NCBI GenBank assembly: GCA_026874595.1 | Contig: CM049322.1 | Span: 41,838,340 to 41,902,339 of the forward strand | Direction: 5' to 3' | Length of the DNA stretch: 64,000 bases | Source: Sipunculus nudus | Lineage: Eukaryota; Annelida; Sipuncula; Golfingiida; Sipunculidae | Shown: one piece after another, positions 15,691-29,084 of the stretch | Layout: each line of letters starts with the position of its first letter | Numbering within the stretch: the first letter of the stretch is position 1 | Notes under the pieces: generated by a model | Database searches by the model: none | What the model was told of the DNA's origin: nothing | Seen by the model: the letters and a program-made list of their open reading frames with translations, nothing else | Program-made: the position numbers and the translations under genes

Positions 15691-15984
15691 TAATTAAGGA
15701 TTAATTTTGCAATTCTAACAAAGCTAATGAGCTACCTTGATGGTTGTCAGCGCTGTATGAGCACATTTCTAATTAATTAATAAAATAAATATTTTGACAT
15801 ACATTGAAGTTACTTTTTTTTCAGAAACTAACTGAACAAAGACCCTGGATCATAATACTTTCCCCATAATTTTGTATTTTGCTATATGGAACTACAAGCA
15901 CCAATACAGGCCCTCCTGATACCCGGGATTAATTGTACAAGAAAGTTATGAACAGTGGATTAACGTACCTTTTATGGACCAATA

Positions 15985-16365
15985 TCAACCATATTCAGAA
16001 CTATAAAGAATCCAAAGAACCCTATCGATTCCTTTGAAGAACCAGATGTACCATTAAAAGAACCCATAAGAGCTTGTAAAGAACCAATATGAACCATTTA
16101 AGAACCCTATAAAGAACCCTAAGGATTCATATAAAGAACCCAAAAGAATCACTAAAACCCTTAAGAGAACCCGTCTTAGGGTTCTTTAAAAGAACCCCTG
16201 GGTATGGTTATTTAAAAGAACCCATAAGAACCCTTCAAAGAACCCTCCATGGGGTTCTTTGAAAGAACCCTGGATAGGGTTCTTTTAAAGAACCCGTAGG
16301 GGTTCTGCTATTGGGATAAGCCAAAGAACCCCAAGGGGTTCCATAAAGAACCTTTTTTGCTAAGA
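15985..16365. repeat. AAGAACCC minisatellite with inverted copies
   Basis: About 380 bp dense in AAGAACCC-type words separated by 5-20 bases. From about 16180 the complement GGGTTCTT appears as well and forms short perfect hairpins such as AGGGTTCTTTAAAAGAACCC. No reading frame. Confidence 0.75.
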
Positions 16366-17200
16366 GTGTGGCTTCTCTCGTTCACCCAAGCATAACCAAT
16401 ATCGTGATAACACCTTTTCCATTAGAGAGATTGGCACGGGAATTATGTACAAGTATATGTAATATTATTGTATAGCTATGACCATGATTTCAGGCATTCT
16501 ATGATTTAAAACTTGGATGTCACATACTTTTTCTGAGATAAAATGTAACATGTGGTATAACTGGTATAACTCCTATGTCCATCTCTAATTTCTAATTGTT
16601 GCATAAGCAACTATATTATATGTTTATATGGATCTCACTACCCTCAACCTGTTCACTCAACTTCTTAACTTCTTGCTATCGTTAAACATTTCTACCATAG
16701 ATAAATTAAGCTGAGTGCCAAGATTCAAGGGATTCTTTGTTTTATTCTAAATGAAAACTACTCATTTAATAATGACAGAACTTTTGTTAAATCATTTTTA
16801 GTCAAACATTGAGACAAGTTTCTCATATTCTGTGATAGTTTCATCATAATATGACAATACCAAGTAAAACGGGCGCCGTTTTGTGGCAAGATAATGCCAT
16901 GATAAACAAGGTCTTATGATGAAACCCTTAACTCCGACATCCGACCTGTGACATCCAGGTTTCCATGGAATGAGTTCCCCTGATTAAAACACAACCTGTG
17001 CAGTTTTTGGTAGAGAGTGCAGGCGGGCTGCATGTTGACAAGCCTATTATATAATTTGATAAAAGAAGAATGTGACATTGTACATAGCAAAGACTCCTTT
17101 AAAACATTGATTTTTTTAACATGTTTTCATGTGCAATTCAGAATGGGAACCAAGTTATGATTATTCCCTTTAACAGAAAACGAAAGCACTTATTTCTGTT
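16366..17200. other. AT-rich sequence without visible features
   Basis: No open frame, RNA gene or clear repeat is seen here. Confidence 0.5.
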
Positions 17201-17201
17201 G

Positions 17202-17313
17202 TTATTATAATCATTCTGATTATTATTATTCTGATTATCATTATTCTGATTATAATTAATTATTATTACAGTTAGTATAATTATTATTATTATCATTATT
17301 ATTATTATTGTTG

Positions 17314-17387
<74 letters not shown>

Positions 17388-17452
17388 GTTATTATTATTA
17401 TTTTTATAATTATTAATATCATTATTATTGTTATTACTGTTGTTTGTGTGTA
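17202..17452. repeat. ATT trinucleotide microsatellite
   Basis: Long (TTA/ATT)n tract with occasional GTT and ATC units; the open frame through it is an artefact. Confidence 0.85.
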
Positions 17453-18064
17453 TAACTGTATAAACAGGAAAGCAATCACAGGGCTCATACCTCCGCCAAC
17501 ACTTACACCCGAATCAAAGCCCAAATGAAATGTAGCCATCCCATGTCCCAATCATTTTGTGTTAATTCAATGAAATTTATTGAAAACGGATGGATCCAAA
17601 ATGCAAACGTACGTTTGAAGATTCTGTGTTGTGAATATAATGAAGATGTACAGTGTCTGTCGTTTTGTTTTGGCTCAGAATCAGCGATGATGAATTTTGA
17701 TAAAGATTGTTATGTCGTTACAGGTAGGTTGGGGCGTTTCGAGCCCACGACCCTCTCAGCTCCCTTCTTCAACTATGAAAAGTAAAAAAAAAAAAAAAAA
17801 AAATAAATAAATAAAGTAAAAATCTTGAGCAGCGTAAGTGAAGAGCTTGAGTGGATGAAACTCAACCAGAGAGCAGCCACGTACGCCATCTACCATCATT
17901 TTGCCCTCTCACCTCATTTAACCACACTCCCCCCCCCCCCCGCCCTCCTCACCAAGCATATATTAGTATATAAATTATTCAATAGATATTCGCGAGAAAC
18001 TATGACAGCCGAGGGTAAACATCAAATGTGAAAATCGTGTAAAAGATCACGATATTTGCAAATG

Positions 18065-18082
18065 GGCGACTATATATATAAA

Positions 18083-18144
<62 letters not shown>
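18065..18144. repeat. AT dinucleotide microsatellite
   Basis: About 80 bp of (TA)n. A C-run at 17931-17941 and C/A runs at 18456-18480 lie nearby. Confidence 0.9.
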
Positions 18145-18147
<3 letters not shown>

Positions 18148-18539
18148 CATGGGTTAACGAAACAAACACATAACACACAGGTCATTCAAACGTCATGTGT
18201 CTATTGAAAGTAATCGTCCCATGCCTGCGAAAGAAGAAAATAGGAAACCCATCTCTTAAATAATTACTGATATAGATCTCCCGCCACACCAAATTCAATT
18301 CAAGTCACAGAAAGGCCATTTTTCGTTGTAAGTTAACCTTGGGTTGTAGTAACCTAGAATATTTTCCGCCGAATAACCGATGTATGGATGAACAGCACCC
18401 GAACTTGTGACATCAGTGTGCCCAAATGGCCAAAGATTCAAAGATGGATGAAACCCCCCCCCCCAAAAAAAAAAAAAAAACCCTCAGTCTTGTACAAAAT
18501 ATAAATCATTTTAAGATCTATGGACAACTACAAATTTTC

Positions 18540-19740
18540 ATGAGGGTACATCACACCACTTCTGAGATAAAGGCATGGATAAATGTTGTAGGTGGCGCCA
18601 CCTGTTTTGTGTATGAGAAATCTATACAAAATAGACGAACATGCCAAATTCCAGGTGGATATATCGAATCACGCCTAAGATATGTGTTTTTTTTCAGAAA
18701 CGAAGACATATATTTGGACGCCAGATAAAATTTTATTGTAGGCGGCAGCACCATTCTAGTATAAATGATAAACTACTCCAAGATAAAGGGTAATGCACAA
18801 TTTCAGGTGGATGCATCATACAAATCATGAGATACATTCCAGAATGTATTCTGCAAATACGTGGTTGTAGTTAGCGCCACCAGTCGTGTATAAGACGAAT
18901 CTACCAAAGATGCATCCTCATGCAAAATTTCAGTACTATACGCCAAACCACTCCCTAGACGTATGATTTTCACCTTAAACATATACACAGATAAAGAGAA
19001 TGAAAAAACAGTAGGTCACGCCACCAGTCTTATATAGGCAAGAAAAAAAATGCAATCTTAGATCATTCATCAACCACTGAACCACTCCTTAGGTAAATGC
19101 CCGACTGATTTTATAAATACGTGACTATACCGCGTCTTGTTATATGGAATCTACCCAAAATGGATGAACATGCAAAATTTCAGGTCGATAGGCCAAGCCA
19201 GCCCTGAGGAAAGGGCATACATAAATTCTACATAAACCAGACCGTAGGTGGCGCCACCTCACTTTTCTACAGCAAAGATGAAAAAATGGGAAAGATTTGT
19301 ACAGTTTTCACCAAAAACAAATGTGAGGATGAACTCTTCGCAAAAATTAAACGATTTTAGGTGGCGCCACAAGCGAAATTAAGGTATTAAAAAATTAATG
19401 ACATGTCAACATTTCAGGCGGATTCGTCAAAACACTCCCGAGATAAATGCAAAGATGTATTATACGAATACCTAATTATAGGTGGCGCTGCCTGTCATAT
19501 TTACGAGAAAGCTACCCGAGATGGAAGGACATGCCAAATTTCAGGTCCATACACTGAACCACTCCTGAGATAGGAGTATTTTTTAGCTTGTGCACGAATG
19601 GACGTCATAATTGCAGTTGGCGCCATTAGTCTTGTTTGCGAGATATAGATATCCAAGATTTATGGCTATGCAAAATATCAGCCCAATATTCTGACCCACT
19701 CCGAGAATAGGGGCTATTATCACTAAAACGAACTACAGAT
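18540..19740 (+). repeat. Degenerate tandem array centred on the palindrome GGTGGCGCCACC
   Basis: Units of about 115-150 bp repeat through this stretch. The core appears at 18591, 18741, 18871, 19013, 19247, 19360, 19481 and 19618, more or less intact, followed by wording like TCTTGTATA-x-GA, then CAAAATTTCAGG and ACCACTCC-x-GAGATAAATGC. Related arrays lie at 47760-48430 (same strand) and 49560-50280 (opposite strand). It is not coding. Confidence 0.75.
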
Positions 19741-19869
19741 GGACATTATGTGAACAGGAGTGTATATAAACTTTATTTGTTTTAAATGGATTGTACAACT
19801 CGTTACATCAGCTATTACAGGGCACTTTCCATGGCTCGGATTATGGCGTCTGGTAGTCTTTAGGGGTGG

Positions 19870-20010
19870 GGGAAACGGGAAAACCAAGAGACCACTACCG
19901 ATCTTTGACAAGCAACTTTCACAGCCAACCCTAGGATTGAACCCGGGTCCCAAGTCAAGTGAGTCAAGCCTTTTACCCCTCGACTGCCAAAGCCCCAGGT
20001 GCATGTGGCA
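19870..20010 (-). repeat. tRNA-derived SINE-like head
   Basis: On the minus strand an A-box-like sequence (TGGCAGTCGAGGGG, about 19989-19976) and a B-box GGGTTCAATCC (19944-19934) have normal pol III spacing. No tRNA cloverleaf is convincing, so a SINE head is the better call. Confidence 0.45.
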
Positions 20011-20582
20011 CCACCAAAATTCGTCAGACTCCAGCTGACCTTTGACCCGATAATTATGCTGGGTGTCATAGGGAGAGCAAATGAGGTCTCAGATCAGTTT
20101 TCCGGAAAAGAAAGCGGCGGCCACGAGGAAACTTTCCTGAAAGCATAGTATCCCAAAAACCTTCTTTTATCTGCAATACAATCATCACAACACCCGACAT
20201 GTCATCATACTATCACATGGTTTAGGGGTGGTCATAGAAAATGATTGTATATATTTCTTGTTATAGTAGGTGTCTCATGAAAAAAAGTATTACTTTAGTA
20301 AAGTTGTATTGCTATTTCCTAACTTGACTTTCATTGTTATCTATTATATAATTACACTGACATTTCACTGCCGTATGAATTTCTGTTAACGTTGAACGAG
20401 TAGCAAGTATTGTCTATTTTGTCAGAAAATTTGAAAAAGAAAGTCATTTTAAATATCAATCTGTTATTAACTGGTAAGATCCAACAGAGATTATTATTAA
20501 TAATATCAATATTTTGCCTGGTCGTGGTAGGACATTTTTTTGCGAATTTGAAACCCTCGCGAACAAAAAAGGTAATCACAGG

Positions 20583-20584
20583 TG

Positions 20585-20657
<73 letters not shown>
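20583..20657. repeat. Compound (TA)n(GA)n microsatellite
   Basis: A TA tract is followed directly by a GA tract. The frames through it are artefacts. Confidence 0.9.
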
Positions 20658-20659
<2 letters not shown>

Positions 20660-20724
20660 GTACAAAGAGCCATACAGTTTCATTGTATATAGAACCGGAA
20701 CATGAATACAAAAGAATGTCGGTT

Positions 20725-20805
20725 CACTGCCGATGGAAATTGGACCCATGACCTTCCGATGCCGGTCGTCGGCTCCATCCACTGAGCTACAGCAGATCCC
20801 CGACC
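20725..20805 (-). repeat. tRNA-derived SINE-like head
   Basis: On the minus strand TAGCTCAGTGG (20789-20779) is an excellent A box and GGGTCCAATTTCC (20747-20735) a slightly degenerate B box. The body is mutated away from a functional tRNA. Confidence 0.55.
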
Positions 20806-20809
20806 CCTC

Positions 20810-21560
20810 TTGTTGGCTCCCTTTTTTTCCGCTGAGACTACAACTTGGGTATTACGCCGTGGTTTTGCGTTTTCGGTACCTCTTTTACTGTTGCCGCTAG
20901 AACAGTCCTGTTGGAGTTGTGAACTGGGCTCATGTACATTCTAATATGCCTCCGCCGCATACAGTCGTGACATGACTTTCCGACTCTATTTATTCCGGAT
21001 ACCTTAGACACACAATATTTGTTTAAGTGTACATTACTTTGTAGTAAACTGGTTCAACTTTAGTAATTATTGGTCGAAATGTTACTTAAGTCATAACCGT
21101 TAAGTTCATAATCTGACATAAATATATATTTTAAACTGGTGTCGGGTTACCAAGTCGTTATTGTTTAAACCGCCGCTTCGTCTGTGCAGGAAATTTGTCA
21201 ATACAAATCCAATGGCGAGGTTGTCACGGCTCACCAAGTGCATGGGTGCACCAAAGATGAATTACGATCATTATATATAGAATATAAGAAAAATTCTCGA
21301 TCCAGACTGAAATAACAAAAATGGCATTTATTTATATTACTAATTGTACCATTGTGGTACAACATTTAATGGATAATTCATTTAGTGATACCATATCTAC
21401 AACATTGCTTCATTTTCACTACATTTTGTGTAAATGTGCTACCCGTCAAATTAACCAATCAGTCAAACACAATAAAAGCATGAGATCTGACGGAATCACA
21501 GTAAGTCAGATAGGTTTGCATTCTCGACATAGAATTTCTATAATCATGATTCACGATCAA
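20810..21560. other. Sequence without a supported gene
   Basis: No exon signals or repeats I can name, apart from ordinary AT-rich DNA. Confidence 0.4.
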
Positions 21561-21561
21561 T

Positions 21562-21832
21562 GACTGTAATATAACATTATAGGGACTGTGGCGGATCCTG
21601 CAACACCTGCCCGACTCTGTTAGATATTTGTAACAATGGATTCACACATTTCCCACGGCTCTGAGAGTGTTTTTATGTTATACAACATCTCCACTTTCTC
21701 CTGTGTCTGCGTACAGCTGTACCGGCTGATGTGATGCGTCAAATGGTTATCGGCTTTAAACAAAACCTCCCTGATCTCATACTGATGTACGACGTCGAAT
21801 CATACAAGGCTGGTGAACAAGCGTTAAGGTAA
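21562..21832 (+). pseudogene. Processed-away fragment of NLR LRR region
   Basis: Near-identical in long stretches to 57890-58165 of the NLR gene: GGGACTGTGGCGGATCCTGC, the block around CTGATCTCATACTGATGTAC, and the end GCTGGTGAACAAGC. Small deletions and a stop near 21582 destroy the frame. It ends at a GTAAGT donor-like site where the intact gene continues coding, so it derives from a paralogue with a different exon end. Confidence 0.8.
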
Positions 21833-22002
21833 GTTTCCATGTGCGTGTAGATTTGTTAAACACTACGATGAGTTAGATGCCAGAGAGTACGCCCTGATAC
21901 TGAGACTGACTGGAAAGAAACCTTAATCAGCTCAGAAATGAAAAATAATAAATAAAACCAAGTTAAGTATATTCGCTTTGACATATATTTTTAACACACA
22001 CA

Positions 22003-22007
<5 letters not shown>

Positions 22008-22060
<53 letters not shown>
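22008..22060. repeat. AT microsatellite
   Basis: (AT)n tract; further AT tracts lie at 22808-22856 and 23288-23338, and a G11 run at 23210-23220. Confidence 0.9.
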
Positions 22061-22063
<3 letters not shown>

Positions 22064-22634
22064 GGTAGAGTTACCCTCCGGTGTAAAGTGCTCAATGGCC
22101 TTCGGACAAGGCCAGAGCGAAATAACACTGAAGAAAAACTACACTGTAGTCGAAGTAAGCTTTGTTAATTATGTAGATGATAGGTAAAAAAAAAAATAAA
22201 AAAGGTATGGTTCTCAGGCACTTTTTTTCAGAAATCACCGCGGGCGGGCGGTATTTTATTTTTGACTTATTTTGGATGTTTCGATAAAAATGCCATATGA
22301 TCAGGGAATAGCATGAAAATAACAGTGTATTTTCTTTCCTTTTTTTGCTAAACAGGTTAAAGCACTACATAACAAAGGCCATCTTATCATCTTGAAAGAT
22401 GAAAATCAAAATAAAAATTTCTTATGGAGGGGTTAAAATTGACGAGGGCGGTGCCTGAGAACCATACCTTTTATATATATATTTTTTTTTTGGCCTTATA
22501 AGTTGATTTTCTGGACAGGGTGGGTTAACAAAAGTGCTCGACAACGTACCTGTCGCTAGAGCTGGTGTAGAAGGTAGAGTTACCTTCCAGTGTAAAGTGC
22601 TCTATGACCTTCGGACAAGGCCAGAGCGATATAA
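22061..22634. repeat. 66-bp direct repeats flanking a MITE
   Basis: Starting GAAGGTAGAGTTACC, the copies at about 22061-22126 and 22569-22634 differ at only a few positions. The MITE at 22201-22471 lies between them. Confidence 0.75.
22201..22471. mobile_element. MITE with perfect 21-bp terminal inverted repeats
   Basis: The first 21 bases (22201-22221, starting AAAGGTATGG) are the exact reverse complement of the last 21 (22451-22471). The 271-bp element has no coding frame. The flanks are A/T-rich, so a target duplication cannot be assigned. Confidence 0.8.
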
Positions 22635-22805
22635 CTGCTCTCATACTGATACTTGCTCTCCCCGATACGCGCAAAGCGTAATCTCGTAAAGTCTCGGCTT
22701 TTCAAACCACGCCGTTAGCGTCATTCTAACAACATTCACTTGATGATTGGGTCGCATCCCGTGAAACAGTCTGTAGTGAATTTACAGTGTTGTTTTTCTT
22801 CAGTG

Positions 22806-22857
<52 letters not shown>

Positions 22858-23280
22858 GTGAATGTGTGTGTGTAACAGTCCAGTATCCATACAGATTTTT
22901 TATGTTGGGAAATATTTGGCTTTCAGGCAATATTTATAAGAGTTCACAGGAAGCACAGTAATATTGTCATAAGAAAATAAAATCGATTATTTATAATAAA
23001 TATTTGATTGAAGTATCTTTTTTTAATTATGAACAATAACCTTATTCAGGCATGTGTCCGTACAAAGTCCGTACTCTTCTCTTATATATCCAGAAAAGTC
23101 CATACATCCATGATATAGCATGACCTAGTTCTAAGAAATTTATGTACCAACAGGCCAAACCTTCCATGAGTTTGATTGGCACCAGAGCTTGGAGATTTGG
23201 TTAGCGTTGGGGGGGGGGGGTGGGAGTTCGGTAGTTAAGGGCCTTAGTTGGTATAAACTTTCTACGCCGTTTATGTATAC

Positions 23281-23341
<61 letters not shown>

Positions 23342-23559
23342 TTACGACAATATACATATATTAGATTGCATTATGACATCTTGTTCAGCTGAGAAGTGCA
23401 CTTTGTAACTGTCTTGAGATCTTCAATTCAGACATTTCATAATAGAGCTTTTTTTCTTTATAAATTATTACTTCTACCAAGTCTAGTGGCAGGGTTATTT
23501 TTTTTTTTTGCAGCGGCTATTTGTCTCTTTGTCTGTTAGGGCGATAAAACAAAAATGTT

Positions 23560-23810
23560 CTCAACAGAGTTTGATGAAATTTTCTTGATAGCTCGGCAAT
23601 GATACAAGGAACAACTGAATGGGCGATCCATGCGTAAATCATCCCGGAATGCGCTCTAGTGATTTATGGACGGTCTACTGCATATTTGTAAAGGGACGTA
23701 GCAGGTGACGAGTCGTGACGTCATAGAGGACAATGACATCACGTGTACGTGCCGTTTCCATGAAATATTTTAATAAAGCAACGTATACTATGGGGGCCAC
23801 GATTGTTCCT
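23560..23810. repeat. Dispersed repeat, copy 2
   Basis: Homologous to 15480-15690 (see there). Contains a GTGACGTCAT CRE-like palindrome near 23718. Confidence 0.5.
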
Positions 23811-24479
23811 CGTTGTTCTTATAGTCCTGGGCCCTGTTGTAATAAGAGAGAAAGTGACTTAAGCTCCCCCAGTCCCCCCATTCCCAATGGTAGATGAGCC
23901 CAAAAACTCGACTTTGGTATAAGTGCAATAACTGGGGATCAACCTTGGGGGGATGACGTCGCGTAAAACGTGGGGAAAAAACATGTCTGATAACGCTGAT
24001 TTACATAGCGTACATAGTGTATATAATAAGTAAGATAAATTCAACTATACCTCCGACATTGGCAAGCTCGAGGTATATGTCTGTTGGAGTACGCTGGTTT
24101 ACCGTAGACCTGGAAATCCTATGTTTGTGGACGAGTGTCAGCTTTCAACCGCACGTAGCAATAAGTTCTTATTATTTTCTTGCTGAGTATATACAGTTAT
24201 TATCATACTCATTCAACTGTTTTGTAAACATCATCTTACATTAAAATGATAAACAAATGTGGTCACATCTTGTTTTTTAACAAGACCGATAGATGGAAAA
24301 ACGATTTGTTGAGCATGATTATATTCATATACAAGAATAAATGTAATATGTGTATATATTTGCAGGTTAGTCTGAATTTCTCAGGCATTTGAGCTATACT
24401 CCATGTATAGCACAACAGTATGTCTGGTTATTTCATTATTAATGGACTTCTTCATATTTTATTAATAAATTGAACACAT

Positions 24480-25180
24480 ACATTTTCTCCACTTAAACTT
24501 TCCAAGTGCAGACGTAGCATGGGCTGTTAGTTGTTCAAAAGTAAACCAAAACACTGTTTCGTCCAGGTTCTCACAGCTTCGTCTAGGATTCGAGGGCTCA
24601 TTGAAGTCAGTTTCTTCAGTAGCAATGTGTAGAGTTAGCTTATTATGTAAAGAATGCAGAATGCGTGTTGAGAGATTTCATATGAACCTGCACGGTGGCA
24701 TGTATGTTTTTCATGTGTTGCAACCGGATACCACCAAACTTAAAAAAAATCGATACATGTAGCGATTCATTTTGCCGGATACGCATTCCCCATGAGGAAT
24801 CTCACCTTTTTTTGTTACTCAACACGTGTACCGATTTTATATGCATTCAGCATCCCACATTCCTTACATAAGAAATCTTAGCTTTAATCTGCAAAAATAT
24901 TCGACTTTACCTGTTTATTACCTCCGCCGACGGCAGATGTTATGTTTTTGGGGCGTTAGTTTATTTCTTTTTATCTATTAGCAACATAAGTCAAAATGTG
25001 ATTGACGGATTTTAATTCTTCTGGATAGAAGGACATAGAAGGAAAAATTTATTAAATTTTGACACGGATAATTTTCTGGATCCAGGAATATTTTAAAAGA
25101 AAATGTTGCATTCTGACAGTTCCATATGAGAGAAACGAGCTGCCTTTGCGGAGGTCTTCGTTGCCTGGGTGCTTTTCTAG
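24480..25180. repeat. Dispersed repeat, inverted relative to 53990-54700
   Basis: Shares long matches with the reverse complement of 53990-54700, for example ATTCATTTTGCCGGATACGC near 24764 and TTATTACCTCCGCC near 24917. Probably an old non-autonomous transposon; another partial copy is at 55260-55510. Confidence 0.6.
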
Positions 25181-28100
25181 TTCATATTTTTAAAACATTC
25201 ACAGAAAAACTTTGGCAATGTATTTTTTTTAATGTTATAATATATTAGAATAAAAAAAAATCCATTCATTTATATTGTGTATCATTTGTGTATCTCTTAC
25301 ATGCAGTTCAGCTTGTGCAATGATATAATGAAAAAAAGCTAGCTTTAGTTAAAGGGAACCGAGAATCAGAGTCCAGCACAAACACGTGTCCCGTCTGGCC
25401 TTATCAATGTAAATTAATGAAGCATTTACTTTCTCAGAATTAACAAATAATGTTTTGTTCTATATTTTTTTTTTCAATATTTTCTTTGTTCTATTATTTT
25501 CGATGATTTTGCCACGTTGTACATAAATTCCTTTCACAGATACTTATGAAGTACGAAAGTTCCATGTTAGTCAGATATTTTGACAACAGAGAAAGTTGCT
25601 AGTTAAAAACATCAAATTAAAAAATGGAATTGACGATTTTTTTTTCTGAAGGTAGAGCAAACGTCACCCGATACATTCAAACCCCTCAACTAAAGTGTTC
25701 AACTCTCGGATATATAGCTTTTTCGATATTTATTTACGCCAGAATTGGAAGTGTTAATCTTTTCTCCGGTTTCGCTTGACATTTGACGAGAGAAAGTATG
25801 GAAAGAAACAATTAAAACATGTATTAATGTTGGATGCACAGACCAATACTGTTTGACTGTTCAGGTGTTAGAGCAGTTCATCCTTGGTAATTTTTAAACT
25901 ATAATTTAAAAAAGCCGTGGCGGGTACGAAACTCATGTCAGTATGCCCAAAGGCAATAACTTCTAACGTGACCCTACTTCAATTTACAATGGACCCACAT
26001 TAAACGGGGAAAATATATTAAGACTTTAACAAGCGTCAGAGCAATTTCTAGTGTCTTCTTTTTCATTTTTTAGAAGCCTTTATTTTTTTTAATGTTAAGA
26101 TTACCTTAGAACTCCAAAGTATTAATTTGCTCACATTGCTATAATATGTATCCTGCTAAAACCTGCCTACACCCTGCTCCATTGATAACTGACGATGTTC
26201 AGCTATGCTACCAATTAATCTCATGATTGACGCGTTGTATCTGGTGGCCCGATAGTTCAAAGATTAATTGCAGTTGAAGTTGATCAGTCTTGTCATACAC
26301 TGATCAGGCCCGTAGGCTGACTGCTGAGTGGGAGGGTTCGTTTTCAGTGATGGTGGAACCTTTAGAATAAAAACAAAAAAATCCAAATCAGCATACAATT
26401 TTTAGCGAATTGTCCTTTTATCTCACCGTTTGTACTCAGAACCTCCCATTCAAAGCGTTTTGCAAGCGTCTGCTACAGCACAAGTATGGTAATAAGGTAG
26501 AATCGACTATATATACGTGTAGGCCTACACTAAACAGGGGCATTTCAGTTGCAAAAAGGTGCATTGACATCCATTTCATAAAAGGTTTGAAAAAAGAAAA
26601 CAACCATATTCATTGTCAAACTCACACCTCAGTAATCTGATATTCTCCGGTAGCTGTCCATTCAATTGATTATCACGTTAACTGACAGTTAAATGAGGTT
26701 GCTTGAAATTGATATACATTCAATGCAGATAACTTGAAAATTAACATTTTTGGATAGAAATGAACCGGGTGATTTTTGGTGTCAAACAGGATATACTGTC
26801 TGCTGTTTCTAGGTATACTTGAAATATGCATAAATAAAAAAAATGACCAGCAGGCGAGGCAGTTAGTAGCTGAAAGAGTCAGAATTATATTGAAATTCTA
26901 TGACAAATGGCGCAGTATATAGGACAGACCTTGGCCGGAGCTGGAATTTTAAGGGACCAATTAAGATCCCGGGACACTTCTGCGAGTTCCGAAAAAAAAC
27001 TAATTAGGTATATACATATATTGTACTGTATGATAATTGAAATTAGTAGACTGAACTATTTAGAGGGTGTATAGCCTAAAAGCTGACAAAATAAACGATC
27101 CAAGTAATTTAAAGAGCCTCGGTGAATAAAATCCATATTATTATTAAACATATTAAATGATAATTATGTCATTCCTCAGTCCCTACAGGCAAGGGGCACA
27201 CAGCAGGTGTGCTCCACTTCGAAATATATCTATAGCAAATCGCCAGCTTGCCCTCCAGTACTCTGTGGAGGTGGCCTGTTACCTGATCTGAATTATTCAT
27301 AAATTATATAGTATTACCCCCTGAAAACTCCCATACCTGACAATTTTTTTTTTTTTTGGGGGGGGGGGGGTAACTGCCTTAGACTTTCAGAACCAATAGC
27401 TTAAATCTATGTATTCATGGTATTTGAAAATTAAATCAACAGTGCCTACTAGAAAACAATATGCGATAGTCAAAGTATAGGGTGAAATTCATGGTAGTTT
27501 TTTTACATTTGTTGATTATCTTAAAAATACATTGAATTTCTGACCTGATCTCCAGTGTTTACTTAAATATAAATTAACTGTAGTTATTTTCTGGATGAAC
27601 TGAGTTCTAGCTTAAGCAGTTAACATATTCATTAAGTAAAAAGATTCTCGACTAAACACAGGATCCAGTCCATAATTACTCAATACTGACCTAATTTTCT
27701 TCATATATATCAAACATATTATGAAATGCTCTGTGCCTTAATCAGAACAATACAAGCTAAACATTTTTCAGTCTTGAATTGTTAAAATAGGTTTTTAATG
27801 CAATCTGGTTTAGTTTAATTTTTCAAAGGAACAAACACAGAGACCTAGTGTCCGGTTTAGTAGAACGTCTGTACATCGTACTCTATGTTAAATTTTTAAA
27901 ATCCGTAGATAACGATGAAAAAACAAGCTAATCTAACGGGCAGACAAACTGCTGATAGGACGACTATAGACGGTTGATCATCACCATATACTCTTCTGAA
28001 CCATCGAAGCAATTAGCCCGAACATTCAGACTCCATTCAGGAATGGAGTCCGAACACCTGTTGGTGAGAGTTTCCCCTCTTATTCGACCAAAACCCCAAA

Positions 28101-29084
28101 AGGGTATCACTTGCAAATTAACAGGGGGATCTATGCAAATTACCTAATACCAAAACACCCAAATATGGTGGTTCCCACATAAATCCCCTAAGGATAGACC
28201 CTCCTTAGCCTAGCCAACATGCCTTGCCAGGCTGTTAGCAAGAGCCGATTGAGGTAACCATTTTCTGTATTTCTTGAGAGTAAGTGCCAATAATTTAATA
28301 CATACTGAACATTTAAGTTACAATTTATTTCTCAACTGAGTCAACACACCTGTATTATGCGTAATATGTAGAGGTTGTTACATGTCCTCCCGCTGAACGC
28401 CGAATATCATAGTCCGAACCGCTTTGGTCAGATCTGACCAAGCGTTAGAGGGTAAACCCTCCACCTTAGGAGCTGTAACGCAAACAAGAAAGAACAAATA
28501 GAATTGTTTGCGTGACAGGCCTGTAGCTACGAAGCAATATGCAAGGCACTTTTATTTTACATCCCCAATACATCGAAAAGTTCCATAAGCTCATTTATAA
28601 ATCTCTATGATATATTTTAACTTTTTGTTTGGTTTCTTCCTTTATTTGTTATTTTGATGGGAACAAGCTGGGTTTGGTCCCCTGGCATGTATGCCCTCTG
28701 TGCGTGCGCTATTGACAAAGTGGCCTTATAGTTACATCCGTTGGCCCGGAAACAAGAGGGTGCTACTGCCCTCTTTGCATGAGAAAGGGCAATCAACGGT
28801 TTTCTCTTGTTTCAGGGGTGAAATTAAACATTTTGAACCATAATTGCAGTCTTCATCCCTGACAGAGCTTAAGAAAAGAGGCCACTTTAAACAATATTTA
28901 TACAGAAATATAGTCTCTCCCTGTGAGGACATGCATGGAACCGGACAGAAGGGGTTTAACATAAAGTTCTGTATAATTTTCCTAGATTATAGCATATCTG
29001 TATTCGTCAGGTGGAACTCAGATGCTCAGCGGGGGGGTTCGTCCGAACCCACCGAACCCCCCCCCCCCCAGCCTACGGGCTTGC
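25181..29084. other. Gene-free AT-rich stretch
   Basis: Only short frames. A stray piece of the 29-33 kb array unit is visible at about 26110-26300 (GATTAATTGCAGTTGAAGTT and following). A T/G homopolymer pair lies at 27341-27370 and a C run at 29058-29069. Confidence 0.5.

Noticed and set aside
16000-16360. CRISPR-like repeat array
   Set aside because: Spacing and repeats are irregular, the repeat is only 8 bp and the context is animal DNA.
17138-17551. 137-codon frame of Ile/Asn runs
   Set aside because: Translation of the ATT microsatellite.
17525-17785. 86-codon frame followed by a GTAGGT donor-like site
   Set aside because: It has Cys-rich, exon-like wording, but no acceptor, partner exon or family could be identified.
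20410-20751. Frames with IYIYIY and RERERE runs (also near 18100, 22800, 23300, 47700, 51200, 53400, 58800 and 60870)
   Set aside because: These are translations of AT, GA and CT microsatellites.
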